Shown here piece after piece: positions 12,601 to 24,000 of a stretch of DNA of 64,000 bases. Within the stretch, counting starts at the first letter, position 1. Each line of letters starts with the position of its first letter. The position numbers and the translations under genes were made by a program. The notes beneath the pieces were generated by a model. The model did not search any database. It worked only from the letters and a program-made list of their open reading frames with translations, and was not told the origin of the DNA. This DNA comes from Bryopsis sp. KO-2023. Lineage: Eukaryota > Chlorophyta > Ulvophyceae > Bryopsidales > Bryopsidaceae. Location of the stretch: contig BSYQ01000008.1 in NCBI GenBank assembly GCA_030272585.1, forward strand, positions 5,952,001 to 6,016,000. Reading direction: 5' to 3'.

Positions 12601-13555
12601 AATATTTTTTGAAATCATATTTTGATATTTTGATATTTTTTGGATGTCTGCTGGATTGAAGTGTAGAAGCTAGTTTAGCATATCCCCATAAATGTCGGCA
12701 GACTGATGGGGTGAATGGAATAAGAATAAGTGGCGATGGGGCAGCAACAATCATGTGTTGGAAAGCTTTGTTGTGTATCCCTCCAGGAGAATGAACTGTC
12801 GACTACCAGATCCGGTCAGTTGCGAGTAAATGTTACAAAAATTGGGCAGTTTGATATGGGCTGCTCCAGAGATGCCATTGACTGCATAGGGGTTTTCAGA
12901 TGCAAGGCATTTGAGTTGAGAAGTGAAAAAACATTGCTTGACGTTTTTTTGGACGATCTTTGGATATTGTTCCATACTTATACGCAGGAGCAAAACTCAG
13001 AAGAAAAACAAAAAATAGTCCCACTTGAACTTAGTAAAGCTTGAAAGGCGGTGATTAAACTCATCTTTACTCCATCTTTAGAGAAACATGGTCCAGAAAA
13101 TCTCTTATGTCTGCTTGGAATGAAATCAAGCTGTTTGATTGAAAAAATTCTCAGTCCAGAAAAACATGTTCTTTTGGTGAGATCAAAAGCTGTTGAGAAA
13201 TTGAATTGGTGCCTTTGAGAGAAGATACACGCTTGCATGCCACACTGAAAGATTCCCGTGATGGATCTGCCAGAAAATGGCTGTTGAAATTTGCATGCTG
13301 CTTGAAACTTGAAAAAAATTGAAAACCAAGAAAACCAAGATATGGTCTTGAGAGAGTTGATTTGTGTGAAAAAGTTTTGCTCACTTCTGGTGTGCCTCCT
13401 TGGAGTTGACAGCCTGTCAATGACAGGTCAGCACCCTACAGACATAAAAAAAATCTCAATGATCTGGACTGATCCATTTCAAAGTTAAAATTCTGGCACC
13501 ACTGAATGGTGGCAATAAAGCACGAAAACAAACAAGAAAGAAACACGATGTTGCT
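9698..13555. other. Gene-poor AT-rich stretch
   Basis: I find no exon series with recognisable protein content. The first 400 bp may hold the promoter and 5' untranslated region of the mannanase gene. The stretch contains one copy of a dispersed repeat (about 11130-11860, listed separately). Confidence 0.45.
11130..11860. repeat. Dispersed repeat, copy 1
   Basis: Shares long similar blocks, in the same order and orientation, with 31310-31720. Examples are AACCAACAAAATCCTTTCAA, GAATCGGTGCCTTCAT, GTCCAGAACTTCGACAG, TTCTTCAGATGGTGACCCAT and CCAAAGCCCAATTCTTGTCA. This copy has about 230 bp extra between the first two blocks. It is non-coding as far as I can see. Confidence 0.7.
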
Positions 13556-13799
13556 TTACCTTGACGTCCGGATCTTGTTGGCTTCCTCTTCTTCTTCACA
13601 AAATAATTCGATTGAAGAGTTCCATCCCACACACTCCACAATCTCGCTCCACTTTCCTTTGGAAAAAAAAATTCAAAAGGAACTCTCGAAGAATATTTCC
13701 TCCGTTTCTGATCCACGCATGTTTTCTCTTTTTTCTTCTTGTCTCGTCCTTTTTCCTAAATCTGTATATTTTTTTTTTCAACCTACCCCCCCCCCCCTT

Positions 13800-16551
13800 T
13801 CTCCTACTCAATGGGATTCCCAGAGCTCCACCCACCCAACCCAGACTCCTCGCCGGGTCCCACGCGCCGGGGGCTTGGTCGGGGGCTCCGTTTTAAAGCT
13901 CCTTGATCTTCAGGCTTCAGTCTTGAGGCTACATGGCTACACGGCTGCACGGCTGCAAGGCTTCATGGCCACCTGTTGGGTGGGGCAAGGGAGTTTTCAC
14001 CCCCTTGCCCCAGGTCAAAACTGCGACGTTAGTAGACTGTCAAAAAAATTAAGAACAAAAGAGCTAGCAAACAAGACAAACACTTACCAAAGCTCATGAT
14101 GTTGAATTGGGGGAAAGCGTCGAAGACAACTCTCCAGTTATTCGGCTCCAGGCTTCTGGCTCCATGCTTGAGGCTCCGGGCTTGAGGCCACAGGGGTGGG
14201 GGCGGGGAAAGTTTGGGGGTTCATGGGGCTGGGACGGGGGGAAATGACGCGTGGGACGGTGCCATGGCGAGGAGCCCCTCTGGAAATCCCTACTCTTTTA
14301 TCTCTCCTTTTTTTTTAATTCGATTTTACCTAGAGGGGGGGGGTAAACTCTTTCCCAAGACCAGCGCTCCTCAATCCTTGCAAGAAAGTAAAACCATTTA
14401 TCCTATTCTCCCTCTGCTGGGCGCATTTTAATCTTTTTAACTACTTCCTCTTCATCAATTTTCCATATCATTTTTCTCCTCTGACCCATTTGTTTTCTTC
14501 TTGACCCTTTTTTTTTCACCCTATCAAATTCAAAGAGCAAGGAGAATTTCAAAATGTCTTTGATTTTTTCTCCCCTAAAAAACAGGAGTGAATCATCACG
14601 CTGGTTTTGGCCTGAATAAACTCAAAACAAAACTATTATTTTCTTCTTCATTTTCAGTTTCACTTCTTCTTTGCCACAATCAAGAACTTCCTCCTTCGCT
14701 GTTGTCAGTTCGCTTCTTCTGGAAAATGAGACTGACGAACCCATAATGAAAATATTTTTTTGCTGTTTAAGCTCCCTCAAAAAAATGCCAATCTCAGTGA
14801 AAAACAAACAAACAATTATCATCCCAACTGAGCCATGTCCAAGATACCCAGAGCAGCACCCTTCAAAAACATCTGAAAAAGAAAAAAAAGTTTGATTTCA
14901 GGAGACAACTATTTATTTCTTTTGAAGTACGGACAAAACATAGGCTTTAACGCAAAAACACACCCACACACCCCACACTCACACAAAAAAATTCTGTCCA
15001 CCACCAAACATATTTTTTTCCTTCTTGATATCAATTCACAGTACAAAATGCAGGTTTTCCATACTGTTGAACATAGATCAATTCTCACCTTTTCTTCTTT
15101 TCCCTGCCAATGGTGGGGCGTGCTTCCTCTTCCAACAATGTCTGCCAGAAACTTGACTGTTGATGAACTAACTCCTCACAACTGCTAAAGGAAATTACCC
15201 CAGCCAGTTGAAAAAAAAGCCAAGCACTTAGCTCAGTGAGAATACTTGACAGAATTGAACAAGAAATACGTGTCTTTGTCTATTCATCTTGTGTATTTTT
15301 AAGTTTTTTGAATATTGAGAAGAGCTTCACATCAAGAAGCAAAAATCTTGCGCAAAATTCCATGGAACTTTGGATTGAAGAATGCAGAACCAAGCTATTT
15401 TAATCTTGCTGTGTCCCAGCCTTTTTGTTAATTTTCTTGAAACAATGAGAACTTGAAAAGCTGGTACTTTTTCAGCGAAGGATAGAAAAGCCTGTTTGTT
15501 AATAGTGTCCAGAACACCATGTATACCTTGCCAACAAGAAGAAAACCAACGAAAAGTGATGTTGAAAACTTGCAGGTGCGCATTGGTGCGCATTGGCACG
15601 GGATCTGTTGGATATGGAAGGTTGATTTTTGAGTCCATGATATGCAACTTGACAAGGCCTGATTCATTGACTGAACGCAAGACTGATGACGTTTGAATAG
15701 CTTTTGTTACTTTACTCAGCTGATGCAATACGATTCCTGGTGTATTTCATCAATCCATTGAATGCCATCTGCAGAAATCAACAGAGAACAAAATTCAGAA
15801 GGTGCAAACATGTTCACACATTTTGGCGGTGCAAACCAAAATATTCCTCAGCCTGAAAATAGGACTGAACGATGCAAAATTCTAACAGACCATGGCTCAA
15901 AGATAAACTCAAAAGCACCAAATATGAAGTGAACACAACGTACGAAATCGGTTGAAAGAAATGAACAAAATCCTCACCTGTACCTCCATGTGGCAGAACT
16001 TCCTTGCGCACTTTAAGATCCAGAAAAATTCATATTGTGCTTCCAATATTCCAATTCTGGAGTTTCCCTTTATCAATGTATAAGGACCACCATCTGTGGA
16101 TATCAACATCCACTCAGGGGGTCTTGACAGACACTGTTCGATCAGGCTCACATCTTCTCCTGAATGGTAGTAGAATAAACACAGATCTGACGGAGACATA
16201 CACCTGATAAAAAAGGAAAACAGGAAAAATTAGAGCAAGCGAAAATTTTAAAAAGGAAACAAACAAATCGTGAATAACAAGAGCAGAATTTACCTTGTCG
16301 CTCGAAGTTTGGCACCATCTCCATGTGATGCTCGAGTAAAGCTCTTCCATTATCTTCCATCCATGATTCTCTTCTTATAGGAACCTTACTTATGCATCCC
16401 TACCCTTTTTCTGGAACTTAAATTGCGCCCTTCCTTCCTCCGCATCTCCAAGAGGCCTTTTTCTTTAACCTCATATACTATCTTTTCTCCAATTAAAACC
16501 CTATCCTTTTTTTTCTCTTCGATCTAATTTCCCCCCCCCCCCCCCACCCCC
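13800..16551. repeat. Tandem unit A (about 2.75 kb)
   Basis: First of three head-to-tail copies. Anchor sequences recur at a fixed spacing: CGCCGGGTCCCACGCGCCGG starts at 13851, 16605 and 19389. The block GGGGGAAAGCGTCGAAGACA follows about 250 bp later in every copy. Unit order: a GC-rich head with many GGCTNCA-type short repeats, a G/C homopolymer, then AT-rich sequence with several minus-strand exon-like pieces. Boundaries are approximate. Confidence 0.8.
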
Positions 16552-19344
16552 TTCTCCTATTAAATGGGATTCCCAGCGCCCCACCCACCCAAACCTAGAC
16601 TCCTCGCCGGGTCCCACGCGCCGGGGGCTTGGTCGGGGGCTCCGTTTTCAAAGCTCCTTGATCTTCAAGCTTCAATCTTGAGGCTACATGGCTACACGGC
16701 TGCAAGGCTTCTCTTCATGGCCACCTGTTGGGTGGGGCAAGGGAGCTTTCACCCCCTCACCCCAGGACAAAACTTCAACGTTAATAGACTTTCATAAAAA
16801 AAAGAGCCAGAATTAAGCAAACCAAACAAACACGTACCATAGCTCATGATGTTGCATCGGGGGAAAGCGTCGAAGACAACTCTCCAGTGAACAACAGGCT
16901 CCAGGCTCCAGGCTCCAGGCTCCAGGCTTCAGGGCACAGGGGTGGGGGTGGGGAAAGTTGGGGGTTCATGGGGCTGGGACGGGGGGAAATGGCGCATGGG
17001 ACGGTGCCATGGCGAGGAGCCCCGCTGGAAATCCCTACTTCAGAGTAAAGATCTTTTATCTCTCCCTTTTTTTTCGATTTTACCCCAGTTTTTTTTCATC
17101 TAAGGGGGGGGGGGGGTAAACTCTTTCCCAAGACCAGCACTCCTCAATCCTTGTAGAAAAAAAAGTGTTTATCTGATCCTCCCATGCTGAGGGCATTTTT
17201 ATCTTTTCTCATCAAATTCCTGTCATTTTCTTTGCCTCTGACCCACTTATTTTTTCTCTTTCTAAAATCGATCAAAGAAAGGGAACGGGACTTCCACAAT
17301 GTCTGTATTTTTTTTTCTGAAAAGCAGGAGTGAATCATCGCACTGGTCTTGGTCTGACTAGACTCATCTCTCTTCCCCATATTCACCTTCACTTTTTTCT
17401 TTGCCGCATACAAAAAATCCTCCCGGCCGATCAACCCAAATATCCCCATCTTTTTTTTTTGTTGGTTGTTGTCAGTTCGCTTCTTCTGGAGAAGAAAACT
17501 GACTAATCCCATCATATTATTCTTTTTTTGGATCCCTGGGTCCTTCCCAGAAATGCCACCCTCCAGAACAGCACCCTCCTCAAACATACGAAAAAGAAAA
17601 AAAGGTTTGACTTCAGGAGGCAACTGATTATTTCTTTTCAAGTAGAACTCCGCATTCAATTCGAAACTGCCCCACCCACCCACCCGACACTCACACGAAA
17701 ATTTCAGCCCGCCACCGAGCATCAAGCCAAACATAAAACACTTTGTTGGGAGATCCCTCTAAAGGCACAGCCACTCCCCATTTCAAATCCCTGGTAATAT
17801 ATCTTGATTTCAACTCATCCCTCATCCAAGCCCTGGTCACCTATTGCCACATGAAGCAGATTTTTTTGAATAGACAAGCATAATTTCTTCATTCGAACAG
17901 TTTAACATCAGCCAGCTTTTTTTTTTGGAGAGACAGTCCGGATGATATCCCAAGCTGGCTTGAAAAAAGAAATGTTAGCAGTGCTCTGACATAACATCAC
18001 TCACCAAGTTTTTCAGGAGCTTGTCGTTGTTCTGGAAAGCTGGGTTTATCCACATTAAATCCGTATCTTGCTGTTCGGGTCGATTTGGCAGTATGCAGTG
18101 CCTCCACACCTCGGCAGAGATGCTAGTTTCCATGGCATCATTTCTAAACACACCAATGATATCATAAGGCCCTTTATCCAGCTGACAAAGACATCACAAT
18201 ATGCTCAAGATGGATTTGAGGGAAAACAAATTTACACCCACCTGTGGATCGTTATTTTGAGAATTTGCCGGCTTCGAAATTCGAGTATTTGGTGACGGAG
18301 ATGTTTCTCATCATGGTCCACTCCTCGCCGGCTCCCACAAAGTGATAGGGAAAATGACATCCATGAAATGGCCACGTTGTTTTTCGCTGTAAACTGAACA
18401 CACTCCACATTTAGAAAACCAACAAAAAGAACTACATCAGGTATACATCACCTTCTCTTCAGCAACCGAAAGAAGAAAAAAATCCACAGGAAATATGACG
18501 GGAATATGAAACAGAGACAGGGGGTTCTTTCTTAAAGCGGTTTTGAACTTTAGAACCACCTCATGACACCTTTGGGGTTTTCCACCATTTTTTCCAGTCA
18601 GGCGTGTACCTGGCTTTGATGGACAGGCAGCCGATCAAACATACTCTTGAACCCAGTCCACAGTAAAAAACGCCGAAGGTTTTCATACTTTCAAAAACCA
18701 GTTCTCTCACCCTTTCTTATTTTCGAGGATCCTCTTGGAACAATGCTTGCCAGAGACTTGGTCCCCTGATGGAATCTATTCAGCTAAGGAATGTTGAAAA
18801 ATTGGGTCCATTATATGCAGCTTGAGAAGGCCTGATTCATTGATCAAAAGCAAGACAGGTGCTGTTGTTTCACTCAGCAGATGCATTGGAAGTCTTGGTT
18901 GCATTCAATCGGTCCATTGGATGCCAGCTGCAGAAATCGACAGAGAACAAATCTCAGAATGTGTGGAGTTGTACCATCAAACTGCAAGGCTAACCAAATA
19001 AATATTTGTTTGAGAAAAGGACAGAACAGGCCATAACTTGCATAGGCATTCAGAACTGCTGAATACGAAGTGAAAAAACACATAAAACCACAGCGAAAAA
19101 ACCATCAAAAATATTCTCACCTTCAGCTTCAGGCATGGGGACTCCCTTGCACACTTTGGGATGCAAAATATCCACAGCCAACTTCAAAATCTTCGACTCC
19201 CGCTCTCTCCAAATCGGTTCACATTTAAATCATTCTTTTTCAGACTTTTTTCCACTTCTTTTCACCTTCTTCACTTCTTCAAACAGTTTCCTTTTCTTTC
19301 CTAAAATTCATCTCTTTTTTTTTTTTTAATTTTACTCCCCCCTC
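16552..19344. repeat. Tandem unit B (about 2.79 kb)
   Basis: Second copy. It aligns with unit A from the GC-rich head (16565 on) through the tail, for example GGCCTGATTCATTGA near 18830 against 15655, and TGCAGAAATC near 18930 against 15770. The head contains four consecutive GGCTCCA repeats near 16890. Confidence 0.8.
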
Positions 19345-19701
19345 CCCCCGGAATTTCCAGAGCTCCACCCACCCAAACCCAGACTTCTCGCCGGGTCCCA
19401 CGCGCCGGGGGCTTGGTCGGGGGCTCCGTTTTCAGAGCTCCTTGATCTTCAGGCTTCAATCTTCATGGCTACATGGCTACAAGGCTTCTCTTCTGGCCAC
19501 CTGTTGGTTGGGGCAAGGGAGCTTTCACCCCCTTGCCCCATGGCAAAACTGCAACGTTAATAGAGTGTCATGGAAAAAAAAGAGCCAGAATATTGCAAAG
19601 AAGACAAATACATACCAAAGCTCATGATGATGCGTCGGGGGAAAGCGTCGAAGACAACTCTCCAGTGATTTGGCTCCAGGCTCCAGGCTTGAGGCTCCAG
19701 G
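19345..19701. repeat. Tandem unit C, left part
   Basis: Third copy, interrupted after its GC-rich head by an LTR element. The last five bases (19697-19701, CCAGG) are the target duplication of that insertion. Confidence 0.8.
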
Positions 19702-19958
19702 TGTCACGCGACGGAAAGGTTGCCCTTGTGAGAAAGTTACAATAGTCCCAATACAAGCCCTCTAAGTACTCGAATCCAATAGGAACTATGCGCCAGCTAG
19801 ATGAAGTTCCACTGTGAACTGCACCTAGAAGGAAACTGACACACTGTGAACTCTTTCTACACGTGTTGGAACTCCTACTGGCGCCCTGGAGCTACCCAGA
19901 AGCCAACCACGTGTCCCCATAACGTCCCTAATCAAGCCTATAAAAGTGACACGTAACA
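19702..19958 (-). repeat. Outer element, left (3') LTR
   Basis: 257 bp, same length as the right copy; TG...CA ends on the plus strand. Confidence 0.92.
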
Positions 19959-20610
19959 ATTCCCTTCTCTTATAGAAATTTGTCCTCAAATTTCTAAGGC
20001 TTCCTGCCAATCCTTTCACCAAAATAAAATAAAACCACCACTTTTCTTTCACAACCACTCTACTCTCTCTCTTTCATAGTTCAAACCAAATCAAGGAAAC
20101 AATCGAACAAGAGAAATATTACCAGTTTAAAAAAACCCATAGAAAACCATGAAAAAACCACTCAGTTACAGGCCTTCTTTTTGATCAGGTCCCGCCGTAG
20201 GACCTACCAAGTCGGTTCTCATCGTCCTCCACTCAATTCACATAGTAACAGGGATCCGTGGTTCCGACTATGCACCATAGCATGTCACCAAACCTTCCAT
20301 CCCTTGGTAGCACTGTATAACAACCAACCCACTCAATCTCTCCTTGGGATTCCGTTGCACTCGTAGTGCTTACCACTTCTCTCTTTAGGTTCATTCCTTG
20401 CACGCATCTCTCACAGAACTATATTAAAACAATCAAAATTTCGCATGTTCGTCCCGGCTTATTTATCCATCGTCGCCCCAGGTCCACGACTACAACAATA
20501 TCAAACAACCACTCGTCTTACTGCGCTTCTCGCGTCTTACTGCGTCAAATACAACCAACCGTCTTCTCACATACGGCTTCTTCCCGATTTCTTTAATGTC
20601 GCTCTAGGCC

Positions 20611-20883
20611 TGTTATAAACCTCTCTCTCCTAGGAAAATAACCTCCCAGCGCCCCTCCTTGAAGTCCCTTTAACCCATCAAACCCCCACTCCTTGATGGG
20701 ACCCTTGAGATGACAGGGATCACCTCAGGGCGAGACACCTGGGCTTGCTATGAGTCATCCTTTCAGCACACGTGCTATAATGATCTCATGGACCTTAAGC
20801 ATATGATTAGAGCCATGTTAGTGCCCACGACTAACCCTTGAGCTCTAGTAGTGCATAGACATACTCGGCGTACACTTATAACA
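20611..20883 (-). repeat. Gypsy left (3') LTR
   Basis: 273 bp, identical to the right copy by inspection. Confidence 0.95.
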
Positions 20884-21032
20884 GTGCCCCCTCCCTGATG
20901 TGAAGCCGCCCTCGGCTTTACTAGGGAATCAAATGCTGATTGGCATCAAGCAAAAGATAGCTGTCTTTTGACATTTGCACTTTCAGAGAAAGAAGATCAT
21001 CATCATCCAGTGGCCTACTGTGATATGATGTC

Positions 21033-24000
21033 TCAAACCTTCGCTTTTGATCTTCTACGGATCGTGCGAGGTACTACAGTCGACTGTTCTTGCGATTGGT
21101 GAAATGCATCAACCAATTCCTTTGCATGCAAGACATTTTCTTCGGGTTCCCAAGAGTTATGTTCATGGCCATAACCAAGCCACTTCACAAGGTATTCTGT
21201 ATGGCATTTCTTCCCTCTGCGTCGCTCTCTGCGATCAAGAATGCGCTCAACCTCCCACTCCAGATCTCCCTCGATCTCAACAGGTGGTGGTGGTTGTACA
21301 GTTCCTTTAGCCCAATATGGCTTTAACAGTGAAGCATGGAACACCGGATGTATGGGCAAAGTTGCAGGAAGCTTCAGCTTGAATGCAACCTCATTTATTT
21401 CACGCTCAATTGGGAAAGGTCCTACCCATTTTGGCGTTAATTTACGTGAACCTGGGTGCTTGAGTCGAAGATTTCTTGCATCTAATAATACAAGGTCTCC
21501 TACTTTGACTTGCACTGGTACACGATGGCGATCAGCTTGCGCTTTAAAGCGTTGCTGTGCGGCTTGAAGGCGTTTCTTTGCCTCAACAATCCCTTCCCGA
21601 ATTTCATTCGTCATTTTCTGAACTTCTGGTACAGCCACTTGCTTCGACCCTTTTCTAGGGATCTGAGCAGTTAATGCTGTCCATGGATCTCTTCCATAAT
21701 TCAGAAAGAAGGGTGTTTCACCAGTTGCTTCGGATTTAGAGTTATTTATTGCAAACTCTACAACCGGTAACAAATCCGCCCAATTCTTTTGGGATGGCCC
21801 GACAAAGTGGCGGAGTGTATCCTCCATGACTTTGTTCATAGCTTCGGTTTGCCCATCTGTTTGTGGGTGATAAGCCGAAGACAAGGCCTGTGAGATTTCC
21901 CATGTATAGCACAACTCCCTGAAGAAGTGCGATACAAATCTCGGGTCTCTATCTGTGACCAACTTCTTTGGCATACCATGTGCTTTGAATACATGGTTCA
22001 CAAAGAGTTTTGCTGCATCTACGGCTGAGCACTCTGTACTTGTTGCCGCCAAATGAACCATTTTGGTCAACATATCCACAAATACGAGGATTGCATCATG
22101 ACCTTCTCCTCTGGATGGTGGGAGATTAGTGACAAAATCCATCGAAACATTTTCCCATTGTGCCTTCGGGATAGGCAAGGGTTTCAGAGGGCCTTGTGGC
22201 TTTGTTCGCCTCCCTTTATGCCTTTGACATGAGTCACATCCTCGCACATAGGATTTGATTTGGTCCTCCATTTGAGGCCACCAGAAATGTTTCTTGATTT
22301 GCCGACTTGTCTTAGCCACTCCAAAGTGACCCGAATAGACAGTGCTATGGCAATCTTGGATTATTTCTTGTCTCAATGATCCATCATTTGGTACTGATAT
22401 CACATTTCCATTCCACCAAATTCCATCTTGGTTCTGTAACATCTGGGCAGCTTCCAGAGTTTGATACCAAGGATCTTTGGTGTACCCTTCAACCAGCCTT
22501 GACTCCAACTGGGTATGATAACCCCGAGGCAGAGATGGGACCTCAGGATCCCGCGGTCTAGAAACCAAGCCACTCGATCTCACGGTCTCGCATAATACTC
22601 CAATTGAAGAAGGAGAAGACGGTATACGTGACAAGGGATCAGCCACATTTACTCGCCCTGGTCTATACTCCCATTCAAATTGGAAATCATGGAGCAATTC
22701 TAGCCAGCGGACCTGCCGTCGATTCAAGGTCGATCGGGAATGAAAGAATGTGTTTGGACTATGGTCGGTAATCACTCGGAATTTTCTGCCTTGCAAGTAG
22801 CATCTCCATAATTGAAGTGCATACACAGTAGCATACATTTCCTGATCACTCGTCGACCAATTGAGTTGTGGACCTTGCAGCTTTTTGCTATCATAAGCTA
22901 TTGGGTGTCCTTCTTGCAGGAGAACTGCTCCAATTGCCTTTGTAGAAGCATCAGTGATTACTTCGAAAGGTTTAGAGAAGTCCGGCAAAACCAAACACGG
23001 TGCTTCCGTGAGTGCCGTTTTCACCCCTTCAAAAGCTGTCTCACACTCATGAGTCCATTCCCATGTCTTCTTCTTTTTGAGAAGATCAGTCATTGGAGAA
23101 GCCAAGGCTGAATACCCCTGTACGAACTTGCGAAAGTAATTGGCGAGTCCGAGGAACGACCTTAAGTCATCCACCCCACTAGGACGAGGCCAATTTTTCA
23201 CTTTAGCCGTTTTACTCGGGTCAACTGAGATACCATTGCGGCCCACCACGAAGCCTAAGTAGCGCAACTCAGTTTTGTTGAAGTCACATTTGGACTTCTT
23301 CAAGAACAATTTATGTTCTCGCAACCTTTGTAAGACTTCTCGAAGATGTTTCAAATGTTCCTTTGGTGTCTTTGAAAAAACTAAAATATCATCCAAGTAG
23401 ATCAAGACATATTTGCCAATCATACCATGGAAGACTGAGTTCATCAGTGTCTGAAACACTGCCGGTGCGTTTGATAATCCCATCGGGAGCACCCGGTACT
23501 CAAATAAACCAAAGGGTGTTTTGAAGGCTGTTTTGGGGATGTCATCTTCCTTGACTCTGACCTGCCAGTATCCGGCTCTCAGGTCAAGAGAAGTAAAACA
23601 TCTCGAGCCTTGTAACTCATCCAAGAGATCGTCGATCCGTGGAATCGGGAACTGATTCCGGATAGTTACTTTATTAAGACCCCTGTAGTCTATGCACATC
23701 CTAAAGCCTCCATCCTTTTTCGGTACGAAAAGAACCGGAGCACCCCAAGGGCTAGAACTAGGTCTTATGAGCTTTTTGGCTAAGAGTTCGGACAATTGTT
23801 CCTGAATCTCTTGCCGCTCTGCGGGTGAATACCGAAAAAGTGGCCGGTTTACGGGACGTGTACCTTCTTCTAAAGGAATGTCCACTTCTACGGCTCTTTT
23901 CGGGGGATATTCCGCCAAACCAGTTACAAACAAATCATCAAATTCCTCCAAGAGAGATTCCATCTCCTTCTCAAGGACTTGATCTGATTCACCGGTTTCC

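Noticed and set aside
16564..16797. ATG-initiated frame in the GC-rich head of tandem unit B
   Set aside because: The corresponding frames in units A and C are broken by stops or shifted, so it is not conserved coding sequence.
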